From NCBI GenBank assembly GCA_900315425.1, contig OMZA01000001.1:124001-188000 (forward strand): a stretch of 64,000 nt of DNA. Direction: 5' to 3'. The translations under genes were made by a program, and so were the position numbers. Every line of letters starts with the position of its first letter. The stretch's first letter is position 1. This DNA comes from an uncultured Eubacteriales bacterium. Lineage in GTDB: Bacteria > Bacillota > Clostridia > Lachnospirales > Lachnospiraceae. This document shows, in pieces, positions 37,689 through 44,981 of the stretch. Below the pieces are notes generated by a model, which was given only the letters and a program-made list of their open reading frames with translations, was not told the DNA's origin and made no database searches.

Positions 37689-38288
37689 ATGGAGATAACA
37701 GATTATATTGATATAAGTACTCTTAGATCCATAAGAGATGATATTGAAGTGATTTCTTCAACTAAAATATATATATTAGATTGTGGTAAAAAGGATGTTA
37801 TAAGTGGTTCATTCTCTTCAGAGATTCCTGAAACGTCTGCAAGGAATATAGAAGTAATGGCAGGTGATAAAAACATCGGAACTATATGTATATACATTGA
37901 CGGAAATGATATGTCAGAAAGTAGATTATCCCATACAGAGAACCTTATCCGTCGTGAGATAAATGATAAAATAAAAGAGGTAATGGCTACGAGAGCCGGA
38001 GAACAATCCTACATAGAATATGTACGTTCCACTATGGAGGCGTTAGAACAGCTAAAAAACCAATCAAGGCTATTTTCTAAAATAGAGTCCAAACAAAAAA
38101 TACTTGCTTTAAATGCATCAATAGAGGCTGCCAGAGCAGGGGAACAAGGAAAAAGCTTCTCAGTAATAGCAGGAGAAGTAGGAGATTTGGCAAAAAAATC
38201 CGGAGAAGCCAATAAAACAGTAAAAGAAATAAATGAGAAAATAACAAGGAGTCTGGAAGAACTAAGAAAAAATATTGACATTTATTAG
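37689..38288 (+). CDS. Small soluble methyl-accepting-type signalling protein
   Basis: A 199-residue protein without membrane segments. The C-terminal 80 residues carry the MCP hairpin tip [20 protein letters not shown] followed by [16 protein letters not shown], the contact site for CheA and CheW, but the flanking helices are far shorter than in normal MCPs and methylation helices are mostly lacking. The N-terminal part (about 1-105) looks like a small ligand or redox-sensing alpha/beta domain with a Cys in ILDCGKKD. Such mini receptors could act as cytoplasmic sensors or as modulators of a receptor array. A full MCP is encoded 0.6 kb downstream. The tRNA-Asn promoter overlaps its 3' end. 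Confidence 0.75.
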   Translation: MEITDYIDISTLRSIRDDIEVISSTKIYILDCGKKDVISGSFSSEIPETSARNIEVMAGDKNIGTICIYIDGNDMSESRLSHTENLIRREINDKIKEVMATRAGEQSYIEYVRSTMEALEQLKNQSRLFSKIESKQKILALNASIEAARAGEQGKSFSVIAGEVGDLAKKSGEANKTVKEINEKITRSLEELRKNIDIY

Positions 38289-38302
38289 AAAACAGATATA
38301 AT
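38275..38302 (+). promoter_or_regulatory. Promoter of tRNA-Asn
   Basis: TTGACA at 38275-38280 and TATAAT at 38297-38302 with a 16-base spacer match the sigma-A consensus in both boxes. The -35 box lies within the last codons of the MCP-like gene. Confidence 0.88.
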
Positions 38303-38313
38303 ATTTATTGTGT

Positions 38314-38341
38314 TAATCCTTGATAGCACAATGGATAGCAT
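38314..38341 (+). repeat. Partial copy of the tRNA-Asn 5' half
   Basis: TAATCCTTGATAGC then ACAATGG and ATAGCA repeat, with few changes, the sequence TAATCCTCGATAGC, TCAATGG and TAGAGCA that forms the upstream base, acceptor strand and D arm of the tRNA-Asn gene right behind it. No anticodon or T arm follows, so it is a tRNA fragment, probably from a slipped tandem duplication. It lies between the promoter and the tRNA and so should be part of the primary transcript. Confidence 0.75.
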
Positions 38342-38345
38342 ATAA

Positions 38346-38417
38346 TCCTCGATAGCTCAATGGTAGAGCACTCGGCTGTTAACCGAGTTGTTGCAGGTTC
38401 GAGCCCCGCTCGGGGAG
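38346..38417 (+). tRNA. tRNA-Asn (GTT)
   Basis: Acceptor arms TCCTCGA / TCGGGGA pair with one G-U, the D arm is GATAGCTCAATGGTAGAGC, the anticodon arm is CTCGG-CTGTTAA-CCGAG with anticodon GTT, and the T loop is TTCGAGC. The T stem has one A-C mismatch. The discriminator is G and CCA is not encoded. Confidence 0.95.
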
Positions 38418-38421
38418 CTTA

Positions 38422-38450
38422 AAGATCGTTACTTAGGTAACGGTCTTTTC
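38422..38450 (+). terminator. Terminator of tRNA-Asn
   Basis: An 11-base stem AAGATCGTTAC / GTAACGGTCTT (one G-U pair) with a TTAG loop is followed by TTCTT, 5 bases after the tRNA end. Confidence 0.85.
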
Positions 38451-38479
38451 TTACGTTTGTGAATCATTTGTGCTCAATT

Positions 38480-38554
38480 ATGACAAAAATGAATAGAATA
38501 ATTTTCAATTTAGGTATTGGACTATTTTTGTTTTTAATTGTATTATGTATGTGA
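38480..38554 (+). CDS. Possible 24-residue hydrophobic peptide
   Basis: An open frame reading MTKMNRIIFNLGIGLFLFLI and ending VLCM has a positive N-terminus and one potential membrane helix. There is no clear ribosome site and no homolog that I recognise, so it may be chance in AT-rich DNA. It lies in the otherwise empty 38451-38640 gap between the tRNA-Asn terminator and a convergent terminator, where I see nothing else. Confidence 0.2.
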   Translation: MTKMNRIIFNLGIGLFLFLIVLCM

Positions 38555-38640
38555 GTGATAACAAGCTACCAAGCAGTTGGTTAAATTCACTTTAAGCTTT
38601 ATTTATAGCTTACTCCTCTCTCAAAACATATATGATAGAA

Positions 38641-38670
38641 AAAACTTCACCTTTTAGGTGAAGTTTTTTC
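38641..38670. terminator. Terminator between tRNA-Asn region and tRNA-Leu(CAG)
   Basis: A perfect 12-base stem AAAACTTCACCT / AGGTGAAGTTTT with a TTT loop has T runs on both strands. On the minus strand it ends the tRNA-Leu transcript, 20 bases beyond its 3' end. Confidence 0.9.
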
Positions 38671-38690
38671 GTGTTTAAAAATATTTTTAG

Positions 38691-38774
38691 TGCACTCGAT
38701 GGGACTTGAACCCACACCCGGTTACCCGGACATGAACCTGAATCATGCGCGTATGCCAATTCCGCCACGAGTGC
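38691..38774 (-). tRNA. tRNA-Leu (CAG)
   Basis: On the minus strand, acceptor arms GCACTCG / CGAGTGC pair fully, the D arm is GGCGGAATTGGCATACGC, the anticodon arm is CATGA-TTCAGGT-TCATG with anticodon CAG, a long variable arm (CCGGGTAACCGG) marks a class II tRNA, and the T arm is TGGGTTCAAGTCCCA. The length is 84, the discriminator A, and CCA is not encoded. Confidence 0.95.
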
Positions 38775-38786
38775 TCAAACATCGTT

Positions 38787-38815
38787 ATTATATCAGTAGC
38801 CATGTTTTAAATCAA
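38787..38815 (-). promoter_or_regulatory. Promoter of tRNA-Leu(CAG)
   Basis: On the minus strand TTGATT (38810-38815) and TATAAT (38787-38792) are spaced by 17 bases and lie 13 bases before the tRNA 5' end. Confidence 0.8.
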
Positions 38816-38899
38816 TGATTTTTTACCAAATAAAAAGGAAATAACCCATAAAAATATTAACTTTAAAATTCATATATGATAAAATTGTACTAGATTAGT

Positions 38900-40708
38900 T
38901 TGGATCGTAATATACAAATTTCTAAGATTGGAGACGATGTATTAGTGGAGAATAAAAGTGAAAATATAGATAATGAAAAATCTGGCAATAAATCAAAATT
39001 TGAAATTATTGGAAAAGGATTGTTTATAAGATTAATTCTATTAGCAATTATACCGTTGTTTTTAATGGGTGCCGGAGTTAGTTTTGTAAGTGGAGCTAAA
39101 TTCATCAATGAGATGCGTGACGAGAACTACGAGCAGATGCAAGCCGTAGACAATATGCTTCTTAGAACTTATATGAAAATCAATAATAAAGATTACATAT
39201 ACAAAGATGGTAATATTTACAAAGGTGAGTATGGAATAACTACAGATATTGACCTTATAAATTCAGTTAAGACAGATACTGGAGCAGATATTTCTATTTT
39301 TCATGGTGGGGATATTTTAGCAACAACCATTGAAGACAATCCAAAAAAACTTGATGAAAGAGATGCAGAGACATCTGTTATAAAGGATAAGGTTTTAAAT
39401 GAAGGTCTTTCATACATGACAACAGCCGTCATGGATGGAGTAGAATATTATACTTGTTTTGTTCCTATCATTGATAAAAATGAGAATAATATTGGAATGA
39501 TTGCGGCTTCAAAACCGAAGACAGCTGTAAGAAATGCTATGTTTGAAAACGTTAGAGGAATCTTGGTGGTTCTTCTTGTAATGTTGGGTGCTTCAATTGT
39601 AATTATATTCTTTTTTACAAAAGCAATTATTAAAAGAATTAAAAAGGTTTCATCATATCTTGGAAGCATGCGTGAAGGAGACCTTACTGTTCAAATGTCA
39701 GAGTCATCACTTAATGACAGTACAGAGATTGGAGATATGGCAGAATCTGCAGTTAAGCTTAACAATTCCCTTAACAAAATGGTTGATAACATTAAAAATA
39801 CAGGTGAGCATTTAAAGAAATCTGCAGATAATATGAAGAAAACGGCGGAATTTACCAATAATACAACTGAGGATATTAACAAAGCTATAGAAGGAATTGC
39901 AGCCGGTGCATCATCTCAGGCAGAAGAAACCCAGAATGCTACAAATAGTGTAATGGATATGGGTGAAAATATTGAGAAGATATCAGATGTGGTTAGCAGT
40001 TTGTTAGAAAATGCTGATGTTATGAGTAGAAGTGGCGAAGATGCCCACAAGCTTATGACAGAACTGTCAGATGCAAATATTGAAACTATAAATGCGGTTC
40101 AAAAGGTATACCACCATACAGAGCTTACAAATGACGCTGTTAAAAAGATTAACAGGGCGGCAACAGTTATTACATCTATTGCGGAAGAAACAAACCTCTT
40201 AGCTTTAAATGCCTCTATTGAGGCTGCCAGAGCAGGAGAAAATGGTAGAGGCTTTGCAGTAGTTGCTCAAGAGATTCAGAAGCTGGCAGAACAGTCAAAT
40301 GAGTCTGCAGATGAAATTGTAAAGGAAATTGAAAATCTTATTAAACAGTCCGAATTATCCGTAGAAGTTATGGAAGAGGTTAAGGAAAATGTTGATAAGA
40401 AATCGGATAAGTTAACTGATACCTTTGGAAAATTTGAAGTGGTTGTCAGAGGAATACGTAAATCTGTTGATAATATTAATGAAATTGGTAACCTAATGGA
40501 AGACTTAAATGAAGGCAGAAAATCCATTATCGACGTCATTCAGTCCTTATCAGCGGTATCTGAGGAAAATGCAGCAGCGTCCCAGGAGACGTATGCATCT
40601 ACAATGCAGTTTAGCGAGGTAATCAATAAGCTTGTAGAAGATGCAAATGAATTAAATGTACTTTCAGAAAAGCTGGCTGAAAACATAAGTATATTTAAAA
40701 CGAAATAA
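38900..40708 (+). CDS. Methyl-accepting chemotaxis protein
   Basis: A transmembrane chemoreceptor of up to 602 residues: a charged cytoplasmic head, membrane helix 1 (about 46-70), an extracellular Cache-like sensor (about 75-210, with [19 protein letters not shown]), helix 2 (about 215-238), HAMP, and a long coiled-coil signalling domain with the tip [20 protein letters not shown]. It signals to CheA/CheW. The start is uncertain: TTG 38900 is the first codon after a stop but has no ribosome site, whereas GTG 38945 has GGAG 11 bases upstream. The ligand is unknown. Confidence 0.93.
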   Translation: MDRNIQISKIGDDVLVENKSENIDNEKSGNKSKFEIIGKGLFIRLILLAIIPLFLMGAGVSFVSGAKFINEMRDENYEQMQAVDNMLLRTYMKINNKDYIYKDGNIYKGEYGITTDIDLINSVKTDTGADISIFHGGDILATTIEDNPKKLDERDAETSVIKDKVLNEGLSYMTTAVMDGVEYYTCFVPIIDKNENNIGMIAASKPKTAVRNAMFENVRGILVVLLVMLGASIVIIFFFTKAIIKRIKKVSSYLGSMREGDLTVQMSESSLNDSTEIGDMAESAVKLNNSLNKMVDNIKNTGEHLKKSADNMKKTAEFTNNTTEDINKAIEGIAAGASSQAEETQNATNSVMDMGENIEKISDVVSSLLENADVMSRSGEDAHKLMTELSDANIETINAVQKVYHHTELTNDAVKKINRAATVITSIAEETNLLALNASIEAARAGENGRGFAVVAQEIQKLAEQSNESADEIVKEIENLIKQSELSVEVMEEVKENVDKKSDKLTDTFGKFEVVVRGIRKSVDNINEIGNLMEDLNEGRKSIIDVIQSLSAVSEENAAASQETYASTMQFSEVINKLVEDANELNVLSEKLAENISIFKTK

Positions 40709-40732
40709 AGAAAGAAAAATATAAATTTATAG

Positions 40733-40764
40733 TTGACAAAACATTCTGTTAGTGATAATATACT
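40733..40764 (+). promoter_or_regulatory. Promoter of tRNA-Leu(AAG)
   Basis: TTGACA at 40733-40738 is followed by overlapping -10 candidates (TAATAT at 40756-40761 with a 17-base spacer; TATACT at 40759-40764). It lies about 30 bases before the tRNA. Confidence 0.75.
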
Positions 40765-40791
40765 TCTTGCGTCCGGTAAAAGGAAAGGCAT

Positions 40792-40876
40792 GCGGAAGTG
40801 CTGGAACTGGCAGACAGGCTAGACTAAGGATCTAGTGTTGGTTAACGACGTGTGGGTTCAAGTCCCATCTTCCGCA
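40792..40876 (+). tRNA. tRNA-Leu (AAG)
   Basis: Acceptor arms GCGGAAG / CTTCCGC pair fully, the anticodon arm is CTAGA-CTAAGGA-TCTAG with anticodon AAG, a long variable arm is present, and the T arm is TGGGTTCAAGTCCCA. The length is 85, the discriminator A, and CCA is not encoded. A34 would be edited to inosine or read as such. Confidence 0.95.
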
Positions 40877-40885
40877 CTAAGTTTT

Positions 40886-40922
40886 ATGGTGTTTCATCAA
40901 GTTGTATGGAACGCCATTTTTT
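40886..40922 (+). terminator. Terminator of tRNA-Leu(AAG)
   Basis: A 12-base stem ATGGTGTTTCAT / ATGGAACGCCAT (two G-U pairs) with an 8-base loop is followed by five T. It lies 9 bases after the tRNA, so the tRNA unit is intact and the accessory island begins after it. Confidence 0.85.
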
Positions 40923-40966
40923 GTTGATATTAAGCCATTTATTGAACATTCACTTGTTTTGTCTCG

Positions 40967-41083
40967 TTTCGTCATTTTTCGTCAAAATGGTCTATTTTTG
41001 AGCAAAGTGACAGTAAAAATGACAGTAGTAAACCCTTATAAAATAAGGGGTTGCAGGATTTTGAATTTTTGCAAGTGACAGTA
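40967..41083. repeat. Cluster of short direct repeats at the left island border
   Basis: Two copies of TTTCGTCA (40967-40974, 40977-40984) are followed by three of TGACAGTA (41008-41015, 41020-41027, 41076-41083). A hairpin-like AACCCTTAT / ATAAGGGGTT pair lies between. The reverse complement of TTTCGTCA also begins with TGAC. Such clusters near tRNA genes are typical of recombinase arm-type sites of integrative elements, but no recombinase gene is in the window. The 40923-41110 stretch holds nothing else I can name. Confidence 0.5.
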
Positions 41084-41111
41084 AATTTGATGATATTTTG
41101 AAATTGCCACA

Positions 41112-41162
41112 AAAAAGAAGCTGTGGAGAATAGGTTTCAAGGCTTATTCTCTACAGCTTTTT
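41112..41162. terminator. Terminator of the island repressor gene
   Basis: A 15-base stem AAGCTGTGGAGAATA / TATTCTCTACAGCTT (one G-U pair) with a 12-base loop has A and T runs on both outer sides. It begins at the stop codon of the minus-strand XRE gene and could work in both directions. Confidence 0.88.
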
Positions 41163-41767
41163 ATTTGTTCTATCTCGCTAAGTTTTTTGCTGAAATACTT
41201 ATCTAGTTTGTTGCCGATAAGAATTACATCTGAGTCCGATAATGTGTGTATGATTTTATTGTCTTTTTTCAATACAAGGTAATTTTTTCTATTCTTAAAA
41301 TACTCACTTAAAGAATTATACTCACTAATAGATTTGATAGCGTTTAACTCTACATCATAGCCATTAAGGGTAGCAAGTGCTTTTATAGCATCAATCATTA
41401 ATGAAAACTCGGATGCGCTCTCTATCAGTTTTATTTGTAATTCATCAATATCTTTACGTAGCGAATCTTTAGTCCATTTTTTAGGAGCGTTTTCGTCTAA
41501 AAGATATCTAGGATTAATACGAAATAACAAAGCCATTACTTCAGCAACTTCTTCTGTTATTCGACTTTCTGCATTTTCATATTTTCTAATTGTTCTATCA
41601 TCAGATATAAAAACTTCTTTGTTTTTTTTGCTTATTCTTTGCTTTAATTCTGTTTGAGGATTAAGCCTACTCACTACATAATTCATACACTCTACAAGTT
41701 GTACTTGTGTTAGTCCTTTGTCTTTTCGTAGTTCTTTAAAACGTTTTGCTAATTCTTCACTCATCAT
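41144..41767 (-). CDS. XRE/CI-like repressor
   Basis: A 207-residue regulator with an N-terminal helix-turn-helix (KRFKELRKDKGLTQVQLVECM, then DRTIRKYENAESRITEEVAE) and a C-terminal part without a recognisable peptidase or ligand domain. It resembles repressors of phages and integrative elements, and it is divergent from the excisionase-like gene at 41913, the usual lysogeny-switch geometry. The start at 41767 follows GAGG; the in-frame frame to 41794 has no site. The intergenic 41795-41912 has a CGAGAAAAAAGTTTTTTCG near-palindrome at about 41803-41817 that could be its operator. Confidence 0.82.
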   Translation of the reverse strand: MMSEELAKRFKELRKDKGLTQVQLVECMNYVVSRLNPQTELKQRISKKNKEVFISDDRTIRKYENAESRITEEVAEVMALLFRINPRYLLDENAPKKWTKDSLRKDIDELQIKLIESASEFSLMIDAIKALATLNGYDVELNAIKSISEYNSLSEYFKNRKNYLVLKKDNKIIHTLSDSDVILIGNKLDKYFSKKLSEIEQIKSCRE

Positions 41768-41912
41768 TTTAAACCTCAACTGAAAGCGGAACAAAATCGA
41801 GAAAAAAGTTTTTTCGTGAGTTCCTTAACATTTTTGCCACCTGTAATTATTATAAATCCTGTAAGACAAAGTTGCAACGTGTCGAACAAAAAAAAGACAG
41901 GAGGGCAAAAAA

Positions 41913-42125
41913 ATGCACCACATGAAAATTAATAACACTTATATATCTGATAGAAAAACCGTCAACACAAAATCCTTTTGTGAGTATTATGATTGTGGGC
42001 GAGCTACGGCGGTTAAACTCGGTAACGTAGCAGGAGCGCGCATACAAATAGGACGCCGTGTTCTTTGGGATATTTCTAAGATTGATGCGTACATTGACAG
42101 CATTTCAAAGGGCGAGGAGGTGTAA
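41913..42125 (+). CDS. Excisionase-like MerR-type helix-turn-helix protein
   Basis: A 70-residue protein: SFCEYYDCGRATAVKLGNVA forms a helix-turn-helix, followed by a beta hairpin (RIQIGRRVLWDISKIDAYI), the winged pattern of Tn916-type Xis and small element regulators. It has a strong GGAGG site. Overlap of its tail with the next gene's ribosome site suggests a small operon. Such proteins either bend DNA for excision or regulate transcription; without an integrase in view the role remains open. Confidence 0.75.
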   Translation: MHHMKINNTYISDRKTVNTKSFCEYYDCGRATAVKLGNVAGARIQIGRRVLWDISKIDAYIDSISKGEEV

Positions 42126-42127
42126 CA

Positions 42128-42475
42128 ATGAATTATGACTATTTACACCAATATATACAGGTTGGAGTTGAGAATGCAATTCATCAAAAACCATTAGCCA
42201 TAAGACTTAAGACAACACCTGACAATGTCAAAAGGATTATTAGATGCGCAAGACAACAGGGGTATGAAATTTTGAGCGGTTCTGAGGGCTATTGGTTTGC
42301 TTCAGATGAGAATGAAAAACAGGACTTTGTCCGTATGATGCAGAAACAGGCTTTTTCGCGCTTAAAAACTGCATCGCCTATAAATAATTCCCTAAGACAA
42401 ATTAAGGGTCAAATGAGCCTTACAGACGTTATCAGCAGTATGTCTGAGGAGATGGCTAAGCATGAGCAGAACTAA
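42128..42475 (+). CDS. Phage-like winged-helix protein
   Basis: A 115-residue protein with a helix-turn-helix pattern (KPLAIRLKTTPDNVKRIIRC, then ARQQGYEILSGSEGYWFASD) followed by a helical tail. It resembles small proteins found in Clostridial phages and elements that begin with VGxENAI and contain a winged helix, probably acting in replication or regulation. GGAGG lies in the end of the previous gene. Its end overlaps the next gene by 14 bases. Confidence 0.6.
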   Translation: MNYDYLHQYIQVGVENAIHQKPLAIRLKTTPDNVKRIIRCARQQGYEILSGSEGYWFASDENEKQDFVRMMQKQAFSRLKTASPINNSLRQIKGQMSLTDVISSMSEEMAKHEQN

Positions 42476-42920
42476 AAACAAGGAAGTAAAACCTCTTGCC
42501 TCTTATGAGAGTACAAAAAAAATAAAGCGTGGCGGTAAGCTCATGGCTGATACATATGCACGTATTACAGATAGTCTTTTGTTAAGTGAGGCGTTCAAAG
42601 ACCTCCGACCACATGTACAGATGCTATACATCTTTATGCGACAACAGGAATACGGCAGACGAAAGCCTAATAGGGATTGCAACGAAGAGTCTGAATACTG
42701 GGAGGTGGTACGTTCAGAACAGTGTTTTTATTTTCCGTGGTATACTGCAAAACTATATTCTGATAGATACAAAGGGAATAGCAGTAGATTTTACAATGAT
42801 ATTAAAATACTTATCGAGCATGGTTTTATTGAAAAGATATTAAGCGGTAAGACCACTAGGGAAAAAAATATTTATAAATACTCAGACAAATGGCAGAGTT
42901 GGGAAAAACCTTCAACATAA
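42462..42920 (+). CDS. Replication-associated-like protein of the island, unknown
   Basis: A 152-residue basic protein. The stretch DTYARITDSLLLSEAFKDLR, then HVQMLYIFMRQQEYG and a later FYNDIKILIEHGFIEKI, forms a winged-helix-like pattern seen in replication initiator or element-encoded regulatory proteins (the IEHGFIE part is typical of a wing after a recognition helix). I do not recognise a named family. An in-frame ATG at 42543 is an alternative start. A palindrome-rich stretch follows directly downstream, which would suit an origin or operator. Confidence 0.5.
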   Translation: MSRTKNKEVKPLASYESTKKIKRGGKLMADTYARITDSLLLSEAFKDLRPHVQMLYIFMRQQEYGRRKPNRDCNEESEYWEVVRSEQCFYFPWYTAKLYSDRYKGNSSRFYNDIKILIEHGFIEKILSGKTTREKNIYKYSDKWQSWEKPST

Positions 42921-42928
42921 GTTATTTT

Positions 42929-42980
42929 GGCTAGGTCATATTTGACCCTAGTATATATAGATACTAGCCATAGGCTATGT
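42929..42980. repeat. Overlapping palindromes around CTAG
   Basis: CTAGGTCA-TATT-TGACCCTAG (one extra C), CTAGTAT-ATATAG-ATACTAG, and the outer GGCTAG...CTAGCC share arms, so mutually exclusive hairpins can form. CATAG-G-CTATG follows. The region lies in the 150-base gap between two island genes; the rest of the gap to 43071 contains only the next gene's ribosome site. Confidence 0.65.
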
Positions 42981-43071
42981 CTTTTTATACGCTAATCTGA
43001 GTATAGATAATATGAGTAAAAAGAGGTGCGTATCGCAGACAGTAAATTGGAGTTATTGGAGGTGTGAACAG

Positions 43072-43443
43072 ATGGCTAAGAGATTGACAGATGAGGAGAT
43101 TGTGTCAGCTTTAATTGAATGTGGGACTATTAAAGGTGCATCCGAAAAGCTAGGTGTACAGCTTAAAACGCTTTATTCACGGATGAAAAAGGAACAGTTT
43201 AGAGAATTATATAATCGTGCAAAGTCTGATTTGCTTAAATCAGCAACAGCAAAGATGCAGAAATACCTTGTTGATGCTTGTGATGTTATAGCAGATATTA
43301 TGCGAGACAAAGAAACCTCACAGCAAGTTAGACTAAATGCATCTGATTGTATTATCAGAAATACTATCAAACTACTTGAACAGACAGACATAATCGAACG
43401 GATTGAGCATTTAGAAGAGCAGACAAAAGAAAACATTTCGTAA
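43072..43443 (+). CDS. Helix-turn-helix protein, terminase-small-subunit-like
   Basis: A 123-residue protein with an N-terminal helix-turn-helix (TDEEIVSALIECGTIKGASE, then KLGVQLKTLYSRMKKEQF) followed by long amphipathic helices. This is the shape of small terminase subunits and of similar phage DNA-binding proteins, in which the N-terminal helices bind DNA and the rest oligomerises. No large terminase is present nearby. GGAGG lies 9 bases before ATG 43072; the in-frame GTG/ATG upstream at 43012 would add 20 unlikely residues. Confidence 0.6.
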   Translation: MAKRLTDEEIVSALIECGTIKGASEKLGVQLKTLYSRMKKEQFRELYNRAKSDLLKSATAKMQKYLVDACDVIADIMRDKETSQQVRLNASDCIIRNTIKLLEQTDIIERIEHLEEQTKENIS

Positions 43444-43458
43444 GAGAGGCTATGTAAA

Positions 43459-43674
43459 ATGAAATGCTATAGTGAGAGGCTTCAGAGGTTAGAAGAAAAA
43501 GTAAAAAAAATTAATTCCGGTATTTTCAATGTTACATTCAAGGACGGAAGAAAACAGGAAATGTTTTGGACAGATGCAATCAAAGAGGTGTTAGACGAAA
43601 AGATTGTTGCTATTGATGGTGATGAAAATGATAACACCTTAGAACTATTACGCGCATTGATGTTGTCGGAATAA
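43459..43674 (+). CDS. Small hypothetical protein of the island
   Basis: A 71-residue acidic protein: a helical start (ERLQRLEEKVKKINSG), a beta hairpin (IFNVTFKDGRKQEMFWTDAI) and a helical end. I do not recognise it. It lies 15 bases after the previous gene and 36 before the next and is probably co-transcribed. Confidence 0.5.
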   Translation: MKCYSERLQRLEEKVKKINSGIFNVTFKDGRKQEMFWTDAIKEVLDEKIVAIDGDENDNTLELLRALMLSE

Positions 43675-43710
43675 TTACAATCAAACTACCACTTGAAAGG
43701 GGGTGTTAAT

Positions 43711-43893
43711 ATGGCAAAGACAAGCAAAGAGAGAATTGCGGAACGCAAAAAATTAAATGAAGATTATACAAAAATAAGGGAGTTGCTACTTAAAATAGCT
43801 TTTGAGATAGACACATCAAAAGCGGATAGGCTCACCGCAATCCTACTCATATATAAACTTGATAGTGATGGCGTACCATATCCTAAATATTGA
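43711..43893 (+). CDS. Small hypothetical protein of the island
   Basis: A 60-residue charged helical protein (MAKTSKERIAERKKLNED at the start, ending DSDGVPYPKY). The ATG at 43711 has an excellent AAAGGGGG site; an upstream TTG would place the ribosome site inside the gene. Function unknown. Confidence 0.5.
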   Translation: MAKTSKERIAERKKLNEDYTKIRELLLKIAFEIDTSKADRLTAILLIYKLDSDGVPYPKY

Positions 43894-43902
43894 GGTGAAA
43901 AA

Positions 43903-44049
43903 ATGGAAAAGAATATTTTGAACAGATTATCAACTATAGAATCAAGACTTGTAAAAGAACCGCTAGTAGTTCTTGCAAAAACAGATAGGGGCGATTTAAT
44001 CGAGATACCTATGCGAGAATGTATTGAAAGAAAAGATACACACTTTTGA
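43903..44049 (+). CDS. Small hypothetical protein of the island, 48 residues
   Basis: The frame starts MEKNILNRLSTIESRLV and continues with VLAKTDRGDLIEIPMRECI. It has GAGGTG just upstream, overlapping the previous stop, so it is likely translated. The middle part (a short beta hairpin after a helix) recalls the 71-residue protein at 43459, suggesting related small proteins. Function unknown. Confidence 0.45.
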   Translation: MEKNILNRLSTIESRLVKEPLVVLAKTDRGDLIEIPMRECIERKDTHF

Positions 44050-44117
44050 ATTTACAAGACCTTGATTTGTGGTTGGAAGAATTGAGAAAAACGGCATTTG
44101 AAGAAACGGAGGATTAA
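44046..44117 (+). CDS. Possible 23-residue peptide, coupled to preceding gene
   Basis: A TTG codon overlapping the stop of the 43903 gene (TTGA) opens a frame of 23 codons rich in Leu and Glu that ends inside the next gene's ribosome site. It could be a coupled peptide or chance; evidence is the tight spacing only. Confidence 0.18.
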   Translation: MNLQDLDLWLEELRKTAFEETED

Positions 44118-44118
44118 A

Positions 44119-44583
44119 ATGACGAATACAGATTTAATGTTTACTTATGTGAAAGAATACCAAGATAAGCGATTTATTATCAGCGACACTTATAATAAGG
44201 CTGTAGAGGCTGTAGAATCGGCAAAAGGGTCTAAGTATTATGATGAGCATATGGAACAGGCTTTGAAAGAAAAAAACGCCTCTATGGCAAAATTACGAGG
44301 AGATTATGCGCCTAGATTTGATAGACTGTTAGCAGGTATGCAAGAGGCTAATAACAGGAGAAGTATGACAGCACCAACACAAGAGCAACTTAGTATTTTG
44401 CAGTTGCTTGACAGCAGGGAAAATGTCTCGAAAGATGAATTAGACAGAGTTTACAACACAATGTCGGATTGCGATTTGGCTATATCCAAACTAAATGAGA
44501 TTGCCAAGAAAAACGAACACTTACATCAAGGTGCGATGGGCTTTATGCCTTTCATAATGAATGTGGGACATGGAAATATCTAA
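44119..44583 (+). CDS. Helical hypothetical protein of the island
   Basis: A 154-residue, almost fully helical protein (FTYVKEYQDKRFIISDTYN, later LDSRENVSKDELDRVYNTM) with a flexible Gly/Met-rich end (HQGAMGFMPFIMNVGHGNI). It has no membrane segment and no recognised motif. GGAGG is 6 bases before ATG 44119. It is the last gene of the small-ORF run; 150 bases with a promoter separate it from the RM module. Confidence 0.5.
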   Translation: MTNTDLMFTYVKEYQDKRFIISDTYNKAVEAVESAKGSKYYDEHMEQALKEKNASMAKLRGDYAPRFDRLLAGMQEANNRRSMTAPTQEQLSILQLLDSRENVSKDELDRVYNTMSDCDLAISKLNEIAKKNEHLHQGAMGFMPFIMNVGHGNI

Positions 44584-44687
44584 TCCGAAATGTCGTCAAG
44601 GATATTTCTCTTCCTACAAATCATTTGGTTCAGTGTGATGCTGATTACTAAAATTAAAGAGAAAATGCTGTATAAGATATGTATTGG

Positions 44688-44696
44688 TGGTATAAT
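44688..44696 (+). promoter_or_regulatory. Extended -10 promoter of the RM module
   Basis: TGGTATAAT, a perfect -10 with an extended TGn element, lies 39 bases before the XRE gene start. No clear -35 is visible. It separates the RM module from the preceding small genes. Confidence 0.5.
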
Positions 44697-44735
44697 GACG
44701 CTATATTGTTGAGATATTTATGAAGGAGGTCTTGG

Positions 44736-44966
44736 ATGGGGCTACCGGAAGAGATTAAAAGAATTAGACAACGAAGTTTATTGACACAGGAGGAATTTGC
44801 AGATGCATTGAGTTTTTCTTTTTCTACTGTCAATCGTTGGGAGGGTGGACATGCTAAGCCCACTATGGCAGCTATGAAAAGTATTAAGGCGTTTTGTGAG
44901 AAGAACGGGTATGATTATGCTCCGGTTGAAGAAGCTTGGTTGGATTACGATGTAAACAATAATTAA
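44736..44966 (+). CDS. Small XRE regulator, probable controller of the RM enzyme
   Basis: A 76-residue helix-turn-helix protein (IKRIRQRSLLTQEEFADALS, then FSTVNRWEGGHAKPTMAAMK). It begins after a perfect AAGGAGG and ends 15 bases before the restriction-modification gene. Position and size are those of controller (C) proteins that time restriction enzyme expression, though none is usually needed for single-chain type IIL enzymes, where both activities come from one polypeptide. It might instead regulate the element. Confidence 0.75.
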   Translation: MGLPEEIKRIRQRSLLTQEEFADALSFSFSTVNRWEGGHAKPTMAAMKSIKAFCEKNGYDYAPVEEAWLDYDVNNN

Positions 44967-44981
44967 AGTGAGGACATTACG

